Assembly: GCF_033659955.1 (NCBI RefSeq)
Contig: NZ_JARUJP010000002.1
Coordinates: 1-64,000 of the forward strand
Length of the DNA stretch: 64,000 nucleotides
From: Clostridium_AM tanneri
GTDB taxonomy: Bacteria; Bacillota; Clostridia; Clostridiales; Clostridiaceae
Reading direction: 5' to 3'
The translations under genes were made by a program, and so were the position numbers. The notes beneath the pieces are model-generated. The model was not told the DNA's origin. It saw only the letters and a list, made by a program, of their open reading frames with translations, and searched no databases. Position 1 is the first letter of the stretch. Each line of letters begins with the position of its first letter. Positions 1 through 7,345 of this stretch are shown one piece after another.

Positions 1-879
1 GTCCATAGCAACGTTTCCGCCTCCAACTACTGCTACCTTTGTGCCAACCTTTATAGGTGTATCGAAATCTTCCTTAAAGGCTTTCATTAGGTTATTTCTT
101 GTTAAGAACTCGTTAGCAGAGAATACTCCATTTAGGTTTTCTCCTGGTATTCCCATAAACTTAGGAAGTCCAGCTCCTGATCCTATAAATATAGCATCAA
201 AATTTTCTTCTTCCATTAACTGATCTATTGTAACAGTTCTTCCTACGATTACGTTTGTCTCTATTTTAACGCCAAGCTTTTTAACGTTTTCAACTTCATG
301 CTTAACTACTGTATCCTTTGGAAGTCTGAATTCTGGTATTCCATAAACTAAAACTCCGCCTGCTTCGTGTAATGCTTCAAATATAGTTACATCATAACCA
401 AGCTTAGCTAAGTCTCCTGCACAAGTTAATCCTGCAGGACCACTTCCTATAACAGCAACTTTCTTTCCATTGCTTGGCTTTCTTTCTGATAAATCCACAT
501 TATTCTCTCTTGACCAGTCAGCTACAAATCTTTCAAGCTTACCTATAGCTACTGCCTCACCTTTTATTCCAAGTACACATACACCTTCGCATTGGCTTTC
601 TTGCGGACATACTCTTCCACATACTGCTGGAAGTGCACTTGATTTAGCTATAACCTTAGCAGCCTCTTCAAAGTTTCCTTCTTTAACCTGCTGTATAAAT
701 TCTGGTATATGTATAGATACAGGGCAATCCCCTACACATTTAGGATTTTTACAATTTAAACATCTAGCAGCTTCTTGGATAGCTTCTTCTTTTGTATATC
801 CTAAACAAACTTCTTCAAAGTTAGTTGCTCTTACCTTTGCATCCTGTTCTTGTATTGGCGTTCTCTTCATTCTATCCAT
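1..879 (-). CDS. nfnB: NADH-dependent ferredoxin:NADP+ oxidoreductase large subunit NfnB (partial, C-terminus outside window)
   Basis: Large subunit of the cytoplasmic electron-bifurcating transhydrogenase NfnAB, which couples NADH and reduced ferredoxin to NADP+ reduction. The first 293 residues are present; the rest lies beyond base 1. The N-terminus carries the Cys-rich [4Fe-4S] region (CLNCKNPKC, CGRVCPQESQCEGVC), then an FAD-binding fold (GSGPAGLTCAGDLAKLGYDV) and the start of the NAD(P)H fold (VGGGNVAMD). The ATG overlaps the nfnA stop as TAATG, after GGAGGTGACAAG, so the two are translationally coupled. The same fold occurs in glutamate synthase small subunit (GltD); pairing with an NfnA-type subunit, absence of a GltB partner in view, and the acetogen setting favour NfnB. 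The original annotation may read glutamate synthase small subunit. Confidence 0.88.
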   Translation of the reverse strand, partial: MDRMKRTPIQEQDAKVRATNFEEVCLGYTKEEAIQEAARCLNCKNPKCVGDCPVSIHIPEFIQQVKEGNFEEAAKVIAKSSALPAVCGRVCPQESQCEGVCVLGIKGEAVAIGKLERFVADWSRENNVDLSERKPSNGKKVAVIGSGPAGLTCAGDLAKLGYDVTIFEALHEAGGVLVYGIPEFRLPKDTVVKHEVENVKKLGVKIETNVIVGRTVTIDQLMEEENFDAIFIGSGAGLPKFMGIPGENLNGVFSANEFLTRNNLMKAFKEDFDTPIKVGTKVAVVGGGNVAMD

Positions 880-1769
880 TACTTGTCACCTCCGCAGCCA
901 CAGCCTTTTCTATGGTGAGTATCTCCTTCTTCTTGTCTAAGAAGTTTTTTGCCTTCTTCTGTTTTGTACATAGCTTGTCTTCTCATTGACTCATCGAAAT
1001 CTACTAGATGTCCATCAAATTCTGGTCCATCTACACAAGCAAACTTAACTTCTCCACCTACAGAAACTCTGCAAGCTCCGCACATTCCTGTTCCATCTAC
1101 CATTATAGGATTTAAGCTTACAACTGTATGTATTCCATATTCCTTTGTAAGCTTAGCTACGAATTTCATCATTATCATAGGTCCTATAGCAATTACATGG
1201 TCATATTTCTTTCCTTCATTATCTATAAGCTCTTTTAATAAGTTTGTAACTAATCCTTTATATCCATAACTTCCGTCATCTGTTGCTACGTATAAGTTAC
1301 CACATACAGCTTTCATTTCTTCTTCAAGTAGTACGTATTCCTTTGACTTAGCTCCAACGATTACATCTACATCTACACCGTTTTCATGAAGCCACTTAAC
1401 CTGTGGATATACTGGTGCTGCACCAACTCCACCTGCTATAAATATCATTTTTTGTTTCTTTAAGTCTTCTATATTTTCATGTACAAACTCTGAAGGTTGT
1501 CCAAGTGGTCCTACAAAATCTGTAAAGCTTTCGCCTACTTCATATTTAGCCATTTTTTGTGTTGATCCACCAAGAGTTTGATACACTATAGTAACTGAGC
1601 CTTTCTCAGCATCATAGTCACAGATTGTAAGAGGTACTCTCTCACCTTTTTCATCAGTTTTTACTATAACAAATTGTCCTGGTAAACAAGACTTTGCAAC
1701 TCTTTTAGCCTCAATATCCATTAAGAATATATTCGGCGCAAGCTCTCTTTTGCTCAAAATTTTATACAT
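879..1769 (-). CDS. nfnA: NADH-dependent ferredoxin:NADP+ oxidoreductase small subunit NfnA
   Basis: 296 residues: small FAD and [2Fe-2S] subunit of the Nfn transhydrogenase, of the dihydroorotate dehydrogenase electron-transfer subunit (PyrK/SudB-like) family. An N-terminal flavin-binding barrel (PGQFVIVKTDEKGERVPLTI) is followed by an NAD-binding fold (FIAGGVGAAPVYPQV) and a C-terminal cluster-binding stretch with the Cys pattern GMCGACRVSV...FACVDGPEF near residues 228-250. The protein ends in a CGCGG tail. It is first gene of the nfnAB operon, and its -10 region is overlapped by a Rex-like palindrome. In acetogens this enzyme makes NADPH for the methyl branch, so coupling to the Wood-Ljungdahl genes is metabolic rather than by operon. 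Confidence 0.9.
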   Translation of the reverse strand: MYKILSKRELAPNIFLMDIEAKRVAKSCLPGQFVIVKTDEKGERVPLTICDYDAEKGSVTIVYQTLGGSTQKMAKYEVGESFTDFVGPLGQPSEFVHENIEDLKKQKMIFIAGGVGAAPVYPQVKWLHENGVDVDVIVGAKSKEYVLLEEEMKAVCGNLYVATDDGSYGYKGLVTNLLKELIDNEGKKYDHVIAIGPMIMMKFVAKLTKEYGIHTVVSLNPIMVDGTGMCGACRVSVGGEVKFACVDGPEFDGHLVDFDESMRRQAMYKTEEGKKLLRQEEGDTHHRKGCGCGGDK

Positions 1770-1818
1770 TTTGGTTCCTCCCCGAAATGAAAGTTTTAAT
1801 TTTAATTACTCCTAAACC

Positions 1819-1836
1819 CTGTTACTATTATAACAC
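1819..1836. promoter_or_regulatory. Candidate Rex operator overlapping the nfnAB -10 box
   Basis: The palindrome CTGTTACTATTATAACAC matches 10 of the 14 fixed positions of the clostridial Rex consensus TTGTTAA-N4-TTAACAA, with mismatches placed symmetrically. On the minus strand it contains an extended -10 (TG-T-TATAAT; the hexamer is at 1827-1832), so bound Rex would block polymerase. The rex gene is the next gene upstream. Operator function is inferred. Confidence 0.6.
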
Positions 1837-1989
1837 ATTAAAACAAAAATTGCACAACTAATCATCATTTTCTATAAATTTTTAATAGTATACAAGTTTA
1901 TAGAATTATATTTTAATAATAAAATATAATTCCGTCACATATACTAGTCCTATATGACAAAGCATACTCATATTACAACAAATTTAAAC

Positions 1990-2023
1990 AAAAAAATAAC
2001 TGAAGCATAACTTCAATTATTTT
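1990..2023 (-). terminator. Terminator of rex
   Basis: A 13-bp stem (1993-2005 with 2011-2023, loop CATAA) directly follows the rex stop and is followed on the minus strand by TTTGTTT. The only mismatch becomes a G-U pair in the minus-strand RNA, supporting function on the rex transcript. Confidence 0.7.
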
Positions 2024-2029
2024 CATATG

Positions 2030-2662
2030 TTACTCTATATCAGTTAACAAGCAACTTAAAGTAAGTAAACTATCACTTAGATGAACATTTTCAACCTTTA
2101 CATCCTCTGGTACCACAAGGTCAACATATGCAAAATTCCAAATTCCTTTAACACCATTTTTCACTAAAGTATCACAAACCTTTTGTGCATTATTACTTGG
2201 AACACATATAATTCCTATATCTATTGGGTTTTCCTTTAAAAAGTCTGATAGAAAATCTATATCTTTTATTTCTACATCCCTTATTCTAAGTCCGATAACC
2301 TTTGGATTTACATCGAAAATAGCCTCAAGACTGAATCCAAGTTTTTCAAATCTAGTATAATTTGCAATAGCCTGACCTATATTTCCTGCACCTATTATTG
2401 CTGTTTTATATACCTTTGTCAGCCCAAGTATATTGCTTATTTGTCCATGTAACTCTCTTACATTATAGCCATAACCTTGCTGTCCAAAGTCACCGAAACA
2501 GTTTAAATCTTGTCTTATCTGGGAAGCTGTAAAGCCTATTTTTTCACTTAATTCCTTTGAAGATATTCTATCTACATCATTGTTCATTAATTCTCCTAAA
2601 TATCTGTGGTACTTAGGTAATCTCTTTATAACTGCCATTGAAATATTCTTTTTCTTCTCCAT
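2030..2662 (-). CDS. rex: Redox-sensing transcriptional repressor Rex
   Basis: 210 residues, full family length. Rex is a cytoplasmic dimer that binds operators when NADH/NAD+ is low and releases them when NADH rises, controlling fermentation and redox genes. The N-terminal winged helix (about residues 1-75) contains the typical RLPKYHRYL and FTASQIRQDLNCFGDFGQQGYGY blocks; the Rossmann fold has GAGNIG at residues 91-96. The gene is monocistronic, with its own promoter and terminator, and sits upstream of nfnAB on the same strand. Rex-like sites are visible at the nfnA promoter and upstream of cooS. Confidence 0.96.
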   Translation of the reverse strand: MEKKKNISMAVIKRLPKYHRYLGELMNNDVDRISSKELSEKIGFTASQIRQDLNCFGDFGQQGYGYNVRELHGQISNILGLTKVYKTAIIGAGNIGQAIANYTRFEKLGFSLEAIFDVNPKVIGLRIRDVEIKDIDFLSDFLKENPIDIGIICVPSNNAQKVCDTLVKNGVKGIWNFAYVDLVVPEDVKVENVHLSDSLLTLSCLLTDIE

Positions 2663-2678
2663 ACCGCACCTCTTATAT

Positions 2679-2718
2679 ATATTTTAAAAAGCTATATTTT
2701 AAAAAGCTATATTTTAAA
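2679..2718. repeat. 15-bp tandem repeat in the rex leader
   Basis: The unit ATATTTTAAAAAGCT occurs at 2679-2693 and 2694-2708 and, partially, at 2709-2718. It lies between the rex start codon and the predicted rex promoter. It could be replication slippage; no function is evident. Confidence 0.75.
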
Positions 2719-2771
2719 CTAATCACTTTGTCTATATTTTATCATTTTATAATAATTTTGTCCTACTTTTT

Positions 2772-2801
2772 ATAGTATTATTTAAATATATAATATGTCA
2801 A
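2772..2801 (-). promoter_or_regulatory. Predicted rex promoter
   Basis: On the minus strand, a perfect -35 TTGACA (2796-2801), an 18-base spacer and -10 TACTAT (2772-2777). This gives a leader of about 100 nt containing the 15-bp repeats. Confidence 0.5.
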
Positions 2802-2911
2802 TAATATATTTTTTATTACTTTCTTTTTCTTTGCGCTATTAGCAAAATTTTTTATGTTCTTTCACTTATTTTTTTACATTTTTTAGCCTTGATTGTAACT
2901 TTTTGTTTTGC

Positions 2912-2939
2912 TTGTAAAGTGAAATTAATATCATATAAA
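2912..2939 (+). promoter_or_regulatory. Predicted promoter of the ABC-F gene
   Basis: -35 TTGTAA (2912-2917), 16-base spacer, -10 TATAAA (2934-2939), about 95 nt before the chosen start. The rest of the 2663-3030 gap is AT-rich with no gene seen. Confidence 0.45.
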
Positions 2940-3039
2940 CTGAGCTTGTACTAAATTATTCCAAGATAAATTCTTAAATTCCACTACAAAAAATTTCTCT
3001 TACATAGTAAAATATTAATGATTAAGGAAGGTGAAACTT

Positions 3040-4953
3040 ATGATAATTTTAGGTTGTAAAGATATAAAAAAAAGTTATGGAATAGATGTTATCTTGGAAA
3101 ACTTGACCTTTAATATAAATGAAGGGGAAAAAGTAGGCTTAATAGGTCCAAATGGCGCTGGTAAATCTACTCTTTTTAAAATCATTACCAATCAAATGGA
3201 ACAAGATACTGGAGATTTATTTATAGATAAAAATAAAACCGTAGGCTACCTAGCACAGCATTTATCTCTTGATTCTTCAAGCACAATATATGATGAACTA
3301 CTACTTGTATTTCAAGATCTATTGAACTTAGAAAACAAATTAAAAAAACTAGAAAATTTAATGAACGAACCCTATGATCCTGAAAAAGAAGATTATCACA
3401 ACAAATTAATTAAAGATTATACTACTTGCTCTGAACTATACACAAATAGAGGAGGGTATACTTATAAAGCTGAAATAGGCAAAGTCTTAAAAGGATTAGG
3501 TTTTTCTGAAGATGATTACAATAAGGCCATAAGTATTCTGAGCGGAGGTCAGAAAACTAGAATAGCTCTATGTAAGCTGCTTTTAACCAAGCCAGATATT
3601 CTTCTATTAGATGAGCCTACAAATCACTTGGATTTAGATGCTATAGAATGGTTAGAAGAATACTTAAAAGCATACAAAGGTACAATCTTGATTATATCTC
3701 ACGATAGATATTTCTTAGATGCAATTACTTCTAAAACATTAGAACTTATAAACGGACATGTTAACTGCTACAATGGCAATTACACTACCTACTTGGACTT
3801 AAAAGAAAAAAATTATGAAATCCAATTAAAGGCTTACAATATTCAACAATCTGAACTGAAAAGACAGGAAGAAATAATAGAGAGATACCGTTCCTTCAAC
3901 AGAGAAAAGAGTGTAAGAGCTGCTGAAAGCAGACAAAAGGCCTTAGATAAAATTGAAAGGATAAAGGCACCGGATAAGGAAAGGAAAATTAAAAATGTAG
4001 TCTTTGAAACTCAGATAAAAAGCGGAAACGATGTTTTACATGTAGAAAACCTTAGTAAAAGCTTTGGAGATAAAGTTCTTTTTAATAATCTAGATATAGA
4101 TATTAAAAAAGGAGAAAAAACAGCTCTTATAGGTGAAAATGGTAGAGGTAAAACAACTTTATTTAAAATAATAATGGATGACATAGAGCCTAATACGGGG
4201 ATAAGCGTACTTGGTAAAAATGTTTTTATAGGATATTATGATCAGGAACAATCCAACTTGACTTCAGAAAAAACAGTAATTGATGAGGTCTGGGACGACT
4301 TTCCAGAATTAACTACTACTGAAATTAGAAATGCCCTTGCTTCTTTCCTCTTTACAGGAGATGATGTATTTAAAAAAATTTCAGCCTTAAGCGGTGGAGA
4401 GAAATGTAGAATTAATCTCTTAAAGCTCATTCTTTCAAAGTCAAACTTTTTATTAATGGATGAGCCTACAAACCATCTTGATATAGTTTCCCGTGAAGCC
4501 TTGGAGAATGCAATCTTAGGGTATGATGGTACTGTTCTCGTAATATCTCATGATAGATACTTTTTAAATAAAGTTGTCGACAAAATCTATGAATTAGATA
4601 TAGATGGTGTTAAAGAGTATCTGGGTAATTATAGTTATTATGTTGAGAAGAAAAAAAACCCACTTAGGTATCAAGAGGAAGAGGAAGCTGCTGGCAAAAC
4701 TAAGACTCAGATACAAAATGAGAAGAGAAAGAAAAGAGAACTAGAAAAAGCGGAGAAAGAAAAAAAATCTAAAGTTAAAAACTTAGAAACAGAAATTTCA
4801 AACTTAGAAGAGTTAATAACAAAACTTCAAGATGAGCTTTGTCTAGAAGAAGTTTATTCGAGTCCCGAAAAAAGTGAGAATGTAAATAAGCAATTAGCAG
4901 ACGCCCAAACTAAGTTAGATGAACTTTATGAGCAGTGGGAAACTCTTATTTAG
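3040..4953 (+). CDS. ABC-F family ATP-binding protein
   Basis: 637 residues with two ABC ATPase domains and no membrane segment, the layout of ABC-F proteins, which act on ribosomes rather than in transport. Domain 1 has Walker A GPNGAGKST, signature LSGGQKTRI and Walker B LLLDEPTNHLD; domain 2 has GENGRGKTT, LSGGEKCRI and LLMDEPTNHLD. The linker (residues about 245-310) is charged and helical, and the C-terminal 100 residues form a Lys/Glu-rich coiled coil. The start is placed at ATG 3040, behind AAGGAAGGTG, rather than the GTG at 3031 inside that ribosome site. It most resembles housekeeping YdiF/Uup-type members; a ribosome-protection resistance role cannot be excluded. Confidence 0.88.
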   Translation: MIILGCKDIKKSYGIDVILENLTFNINEGEKVGLIGPNGAGKSTLFKIITNQMEQDTGDLFIDKNKTVGYLAQHLSLDSSSTIYDELLLVFQDLLNLENKLKKLENLMNEPYDPEKEDYHNKLIKDYTTCSELYTNRGGYTYKAEIGKVLKGLGFSEDDYNKAISILSGGQKTRIALCKLLLTKPDILLLDEPTNHLDLDAIEWLEEYLKAYKGTILIISHDRYFLDAITSKTLELINGHVNCYNGNYTTYLDLKEKNYEIQLKAYNIQQSELKRQEEIIERYRSFNREKSVRAAESRQKALDKIERIKAPDKERKIKNVVFETQIKSGNDVLHVENLSKSFGDKVLFNNLDIDIKKGEKTALIGENGRGKTTLFKIIMDDIEPNTGISVLGKNVFIGYYDQEQSNLTSEKTVIDEVWDDFPELTTTEIRNALASFLFTGDDVFKKISALSGGEKCRINLLKLILSKSNFLLMDEPTNHLDIVSREALENAILGYDGTVLVISHDRYFLNKVVDKIYELDIDGVKEYLGNYSYYVEKKKNPLRYQEEEEAAGKTKTQIQNEKRKKRELEKAEKEKKSKVKNLETEISNLEELITKLQDELCLEEVYSSPEKSENVNKQLADAQTKLDELYEQWETLI

Positions 4954-4962
4954 TTAAAAGTT

Positions 4963-4999
4963 AAAAAACCTTGAAGCAATTCATACTTCAAGGTTTTTT
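4963..4999. terminator. Bidirectional terminator between convergent genes
   Basis: 14-bp stem AAAAAACCTTGAAG / CTTCAAGGTTTTTT (4963-4976, 4986-4999) with T-runs on both strands. It ends the ABC-F gene and the convergent zinc-ribbon gene. Confidence 0.85.
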
Positions 5000-5019
5000 A
5001 GTATAATGAAAAATTTTTC

Positions 5020-5595
5020 TTATTTTAGTTTTTGTCCACAGAAAGGGCAGAATAAAAAGTTAGCAACTTCTTCCGTAAACTTTCCACCACAGTAAGGGCA
5101 GAATAAAAATTTATTAGGTAATTTGACGTTTGTTTCTTCGTTCAATACTAAAGCAGTTTTTTCATTTTTATTCTCTTTTAAGTTTTCTCTAGTTAATCCT
5201 TTAAAATCTTTTTCTATATTCTTATACTCATCATGTCTACTATAAAACTTGTCCAAGGCTTCATCCAAAATCTCTGATAACTTAGATCTGGTTACTGGTG
5301 TATGAATAACCTCATCTACCTTACTTTGGATAAAATCTTGAAGTTTTATAGAATCACAGGATGAAAGTAAACATAGAATACCCGGATAGTTGTTCTTTAT
5401 ATTATTAATTAACCTATCTCCTCTGTTATCTTTCATTATTAAATTCACTATTATTATATCTGGCTGAAAAACTTTTATCTGAATAAATGTATCATATTCA
5501 TTGGTGACTTGTACATTATATCCAATATCGCTTAAAAAATCTTTCATTATCATACTTTCAAATCTGCAATCATTTACTACAAGAACTCTTTTCAT
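5020..5595 (-). CDS. Degenerate response-regulator receiver domain with C-terminal double zinc ribbon
   Basis: 191 residues from the ATG at 5595, which follows GGTGGTGA; an upstream TTG at 5616 lacks such a site. Residues 1-115 have a CheY-like fold (KRVLVVNDC, PDIIIVNLIMKDNRGD), but the phosphoacceptor position after strand 3 is Asn51, and the usual Lys-Pro near residue 99 is Thr-Pro, so classical phosphorylation is unlikely. A charged linker leads to two knuckles, CPYCG (166-170) and CPFCG (183-187), expected to bind one zinc. No DNA-binding output domain and no adjacent kinase are visible. The partner is unknown; the zinc ribbon may bind protein or nucleic acid. Confidence 0.75.
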   Translation of the reverse strand: MKRVLVVNDCRFESMIMKDFLSDIGYNVQVTNEYDTFIQIKVFQPDIIIVNLIMKDNRGDRLINNIKNNYPGILCLLSSCDSIKLQDFIQSKVDEVIHTPVTRSKLSEILDEALDKFYSRHDEYKNIEKDFKGLTRENLKENKNEKTALVLNEETNVKLPNKFLFCPYCGGKFTEEVANFLFCPFCGQKLK

Positions 5596-5720
5596 GGTTT
5601 CACCACCACATAACAATCTAATCTGATTTTAACCCATTAACTACTATTTTTCAACGGATTTTATACATATTTAATTAAAGGATCATTGAATATTTTATAT
5701 TTTATAAATATATTCTACTA

Positions 5721-6011
5721 TTATCCTCTATACTTACCTACTTTTTCTTCCATAGTAACTCCCTCTGGTTTATAATCTATCTTTACTACAGACACCACCC
5801 TTACAGCACCATTATCTACGCATATCTGTTGTGCTATTTTAACTATATCCAAGAGCTTATCAATATCTCCTTCCATTGTGGTTTCCATTGCTCCTACTTC
5901 ATACTTTACACCGGTTGAATCTATATATTCTATTACCTTATCAACCACTCCATATAATTCTTCTTCACCTACAACAGGTAACACCTGTAAACTTACATTA
6001 GCAACCACCAT
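5721..6011 (-). CDS. Thiamine-binding protein, MTH1187/YkoF family
   Basis: 96 residues, the family's normal length. The pattern VSLQVLPVV...VDKVIEYIDSTGVKYEVGAMETTMEGD is typical of the small ferredoxin-like-fold proteins (DUF77/MTH1187) that form tetramers and bind thiamine or related molecules. The ATG is preceded by AAGGAGGAG. No thiamine transporter or TPP riboswitch lies nearby, so the ligand is taken only from the family. Confidence 0.82.
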   Translation of the reverse strand: MVVANVSLQVLPVVGEEELYGVVDKVIEYIDSTGVKYEVGAMETTMEGDIDKLLDIVKIAQQICVDNGAVRVVSVVKIDYKPEGVTMEEKVGKYRG

Positions 6012-6087
6012 TTAATTCTCCTCCTTAAATATACTACTATAGCATTCCTTCATGTATTAAACCTTAAACCGTAAGCTGAATATATAG

Positions 6088-6492
6088 TTATAGCTTATCT
6101 CTTAGAAACTCACCTAGCCTGCTGTCTATATCTGAAATATGTGTTACAAATCCCTCTGCAAAAAATTCATTTGCCTCCATCAGTTTTGTAAAAGGTATAA
6201 AACCTCCTTTAAATGCACTATCTAAAGCTTGGAGTTTTAACATAAAAATATTATGTCTTTCTTTATGTACTTCATATTCTGGATAACTATATGTAACCAT
6301 ATAGTCCTCTTCACTTTTAAAGTGCTCCTCAAGAGAACCCTTTAAAACTCTAAATATCTCTAATATCCTATCCTTATTCTTTCCATTCATACATTCACTA
6401 TAAAATTCTTCCACAATTTCAAATATCCTTCTGTGCTGTTCATCAATATCCTCAACATGTATTAGCAACCTATCCGTGAATAAATTCGCCAT
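6088..6492 (-). CDS. Bacteriohemerythrin (di-iron oxygen-binding protein)
   Basis: 134-residue single-domain hemerythrin predicted to bind O2 at a di-iron site, as an oxygen sensor, store or scavenger in this anaerobe. All seven ligand positions are present: His20, His57, Glu61, His76, His80, His118 and Asp123 (DEQH, EEHFKSEE, YEVHKERH, THISDID). It lies downstream of the LytTR regulator on the same strand, with a 79-bp gap, so co-transcription is possible but not shown. Confidence 0.93.
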   Translation of the reverse strand: MANLFTDRLLIHVEDIDEQHRRIFEIVEEFYSECMNGKNKDRILEIFRVLKGSLEEHFKSEEDYMVTYSYPEYEVHKERHNIFMLKLQALDSAFKGGFIPFTKLMEANEFFAEGFVTHISDIDSRLGEFLRDKL

Positions 6493-6571
6493 AATCTTAT
6501 TATTCCTCCTAATTTGTAAGCCTATAGATATGAACTATATTATCTTCATTAAAACCTACTGTCAACGATAT

Positions 6572-7345
6572 TTAGATTTCAAGCAGCTCCTTTAACTTTT
6601 TAACATTATTACGGCTTATAGGCACTTCTGATTTTTCATTATCATTCATTACTAATTTATAAGTACCGTTGAACCAAGAATACATCTCTCTAATGTTATC
6701 CATATTCACTAAATAACTTCTATGGGCTCTAAAAAAGTTAGTTTTTTCCTCTATTTGATGAAGAGTATATCCTACTAAGTATTGTTCAGCTTTAGTCTTA
6801 ATATAGGTCTTTTCATCCTCAATAAAACAAAAATATATATCCTTTACATCTACTAATATAATTTTACCTTTTCTTTCACAGGGTATCTTTTTTACTAATT
6901 TCTCTACTCTATCTATTTTGTTTATTATTTCATTTATTATATTTGGAATGTTATCCTGATCCACTTTTTTAACGTTGAGTTTGCTAATAAGCCTATCTAT
7001 TGTTACTGCTATTCTTTTATCGTCAAAAGGTTTTAGAATATAATCTAAGGCATCTACTTCAAAAGCTTTTATAGCATGTTCCTCATAAGCAGTTACAAAA
7101 ATCACCTCAATAGAGTTATCAAACCTTTTTACTTCTTCTGCTAATTTTATACCGTTCTGAAGCGGCATATTTATATCTAAGAAAACAGCATTAGGTTTCT
7201 TTTCTTTAATAAGCTCTAACCCTTTTTGTCCATCGTGTGCAACTCCTTCCACATGAATAAAATCATACTGAGATATAATAAATTTAAGTTCCTCTGCCGC
7301 TGGCAGCTCATCTTCAACAATAATTACCCTTAATTTATTAACCAA
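6572..7345 (-). CDS. LytTR-family response regulator
   Basis: 257 residues. The receiver domain (1-125) has the acidic pair ED (11-12), phosphoacceptor Asp57 (FLDINMP) and Lys in LKPF; the C-terminal 100 residues form a LytTR DNA-binding domain (FFRAHRSYLVNMDNI). The start is TTG at 7345, immediately after the kinase stop (TAATTG), with AAGGAGGG eight bases upstream. It forms an operon with the LytS-type kinase and lies divergent from cstA, matching LytTR systems (BtsSR/YehUT in E. coli) that control CstA-type pyruvate transporters. Target genes are inferred. Confidence 0.92.
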   Translation of the reverse strand: MVNKLRVIIVEDELPAAEELKFIISQYDFIHVEGVAHDGQKGLELIKEKKPNAVFLDINMPLQNGIKLAEEVKRFDNSIEVIFVTAYEEHAIKAFEVDALDYILKPFDDKRIAVTIDRLISKLNVKKVDQDNIPNIINEIINKIDRVEKLVKKIPCERKGKIILVDVKDIYFCFIEDEKTYIKTKAEQYLVGYTLHQIEEKTNFFRAHRSYLVNMDNIREMYSWFNGTYKLVMNDNEKSEVPISRNNVKKLKELLEI

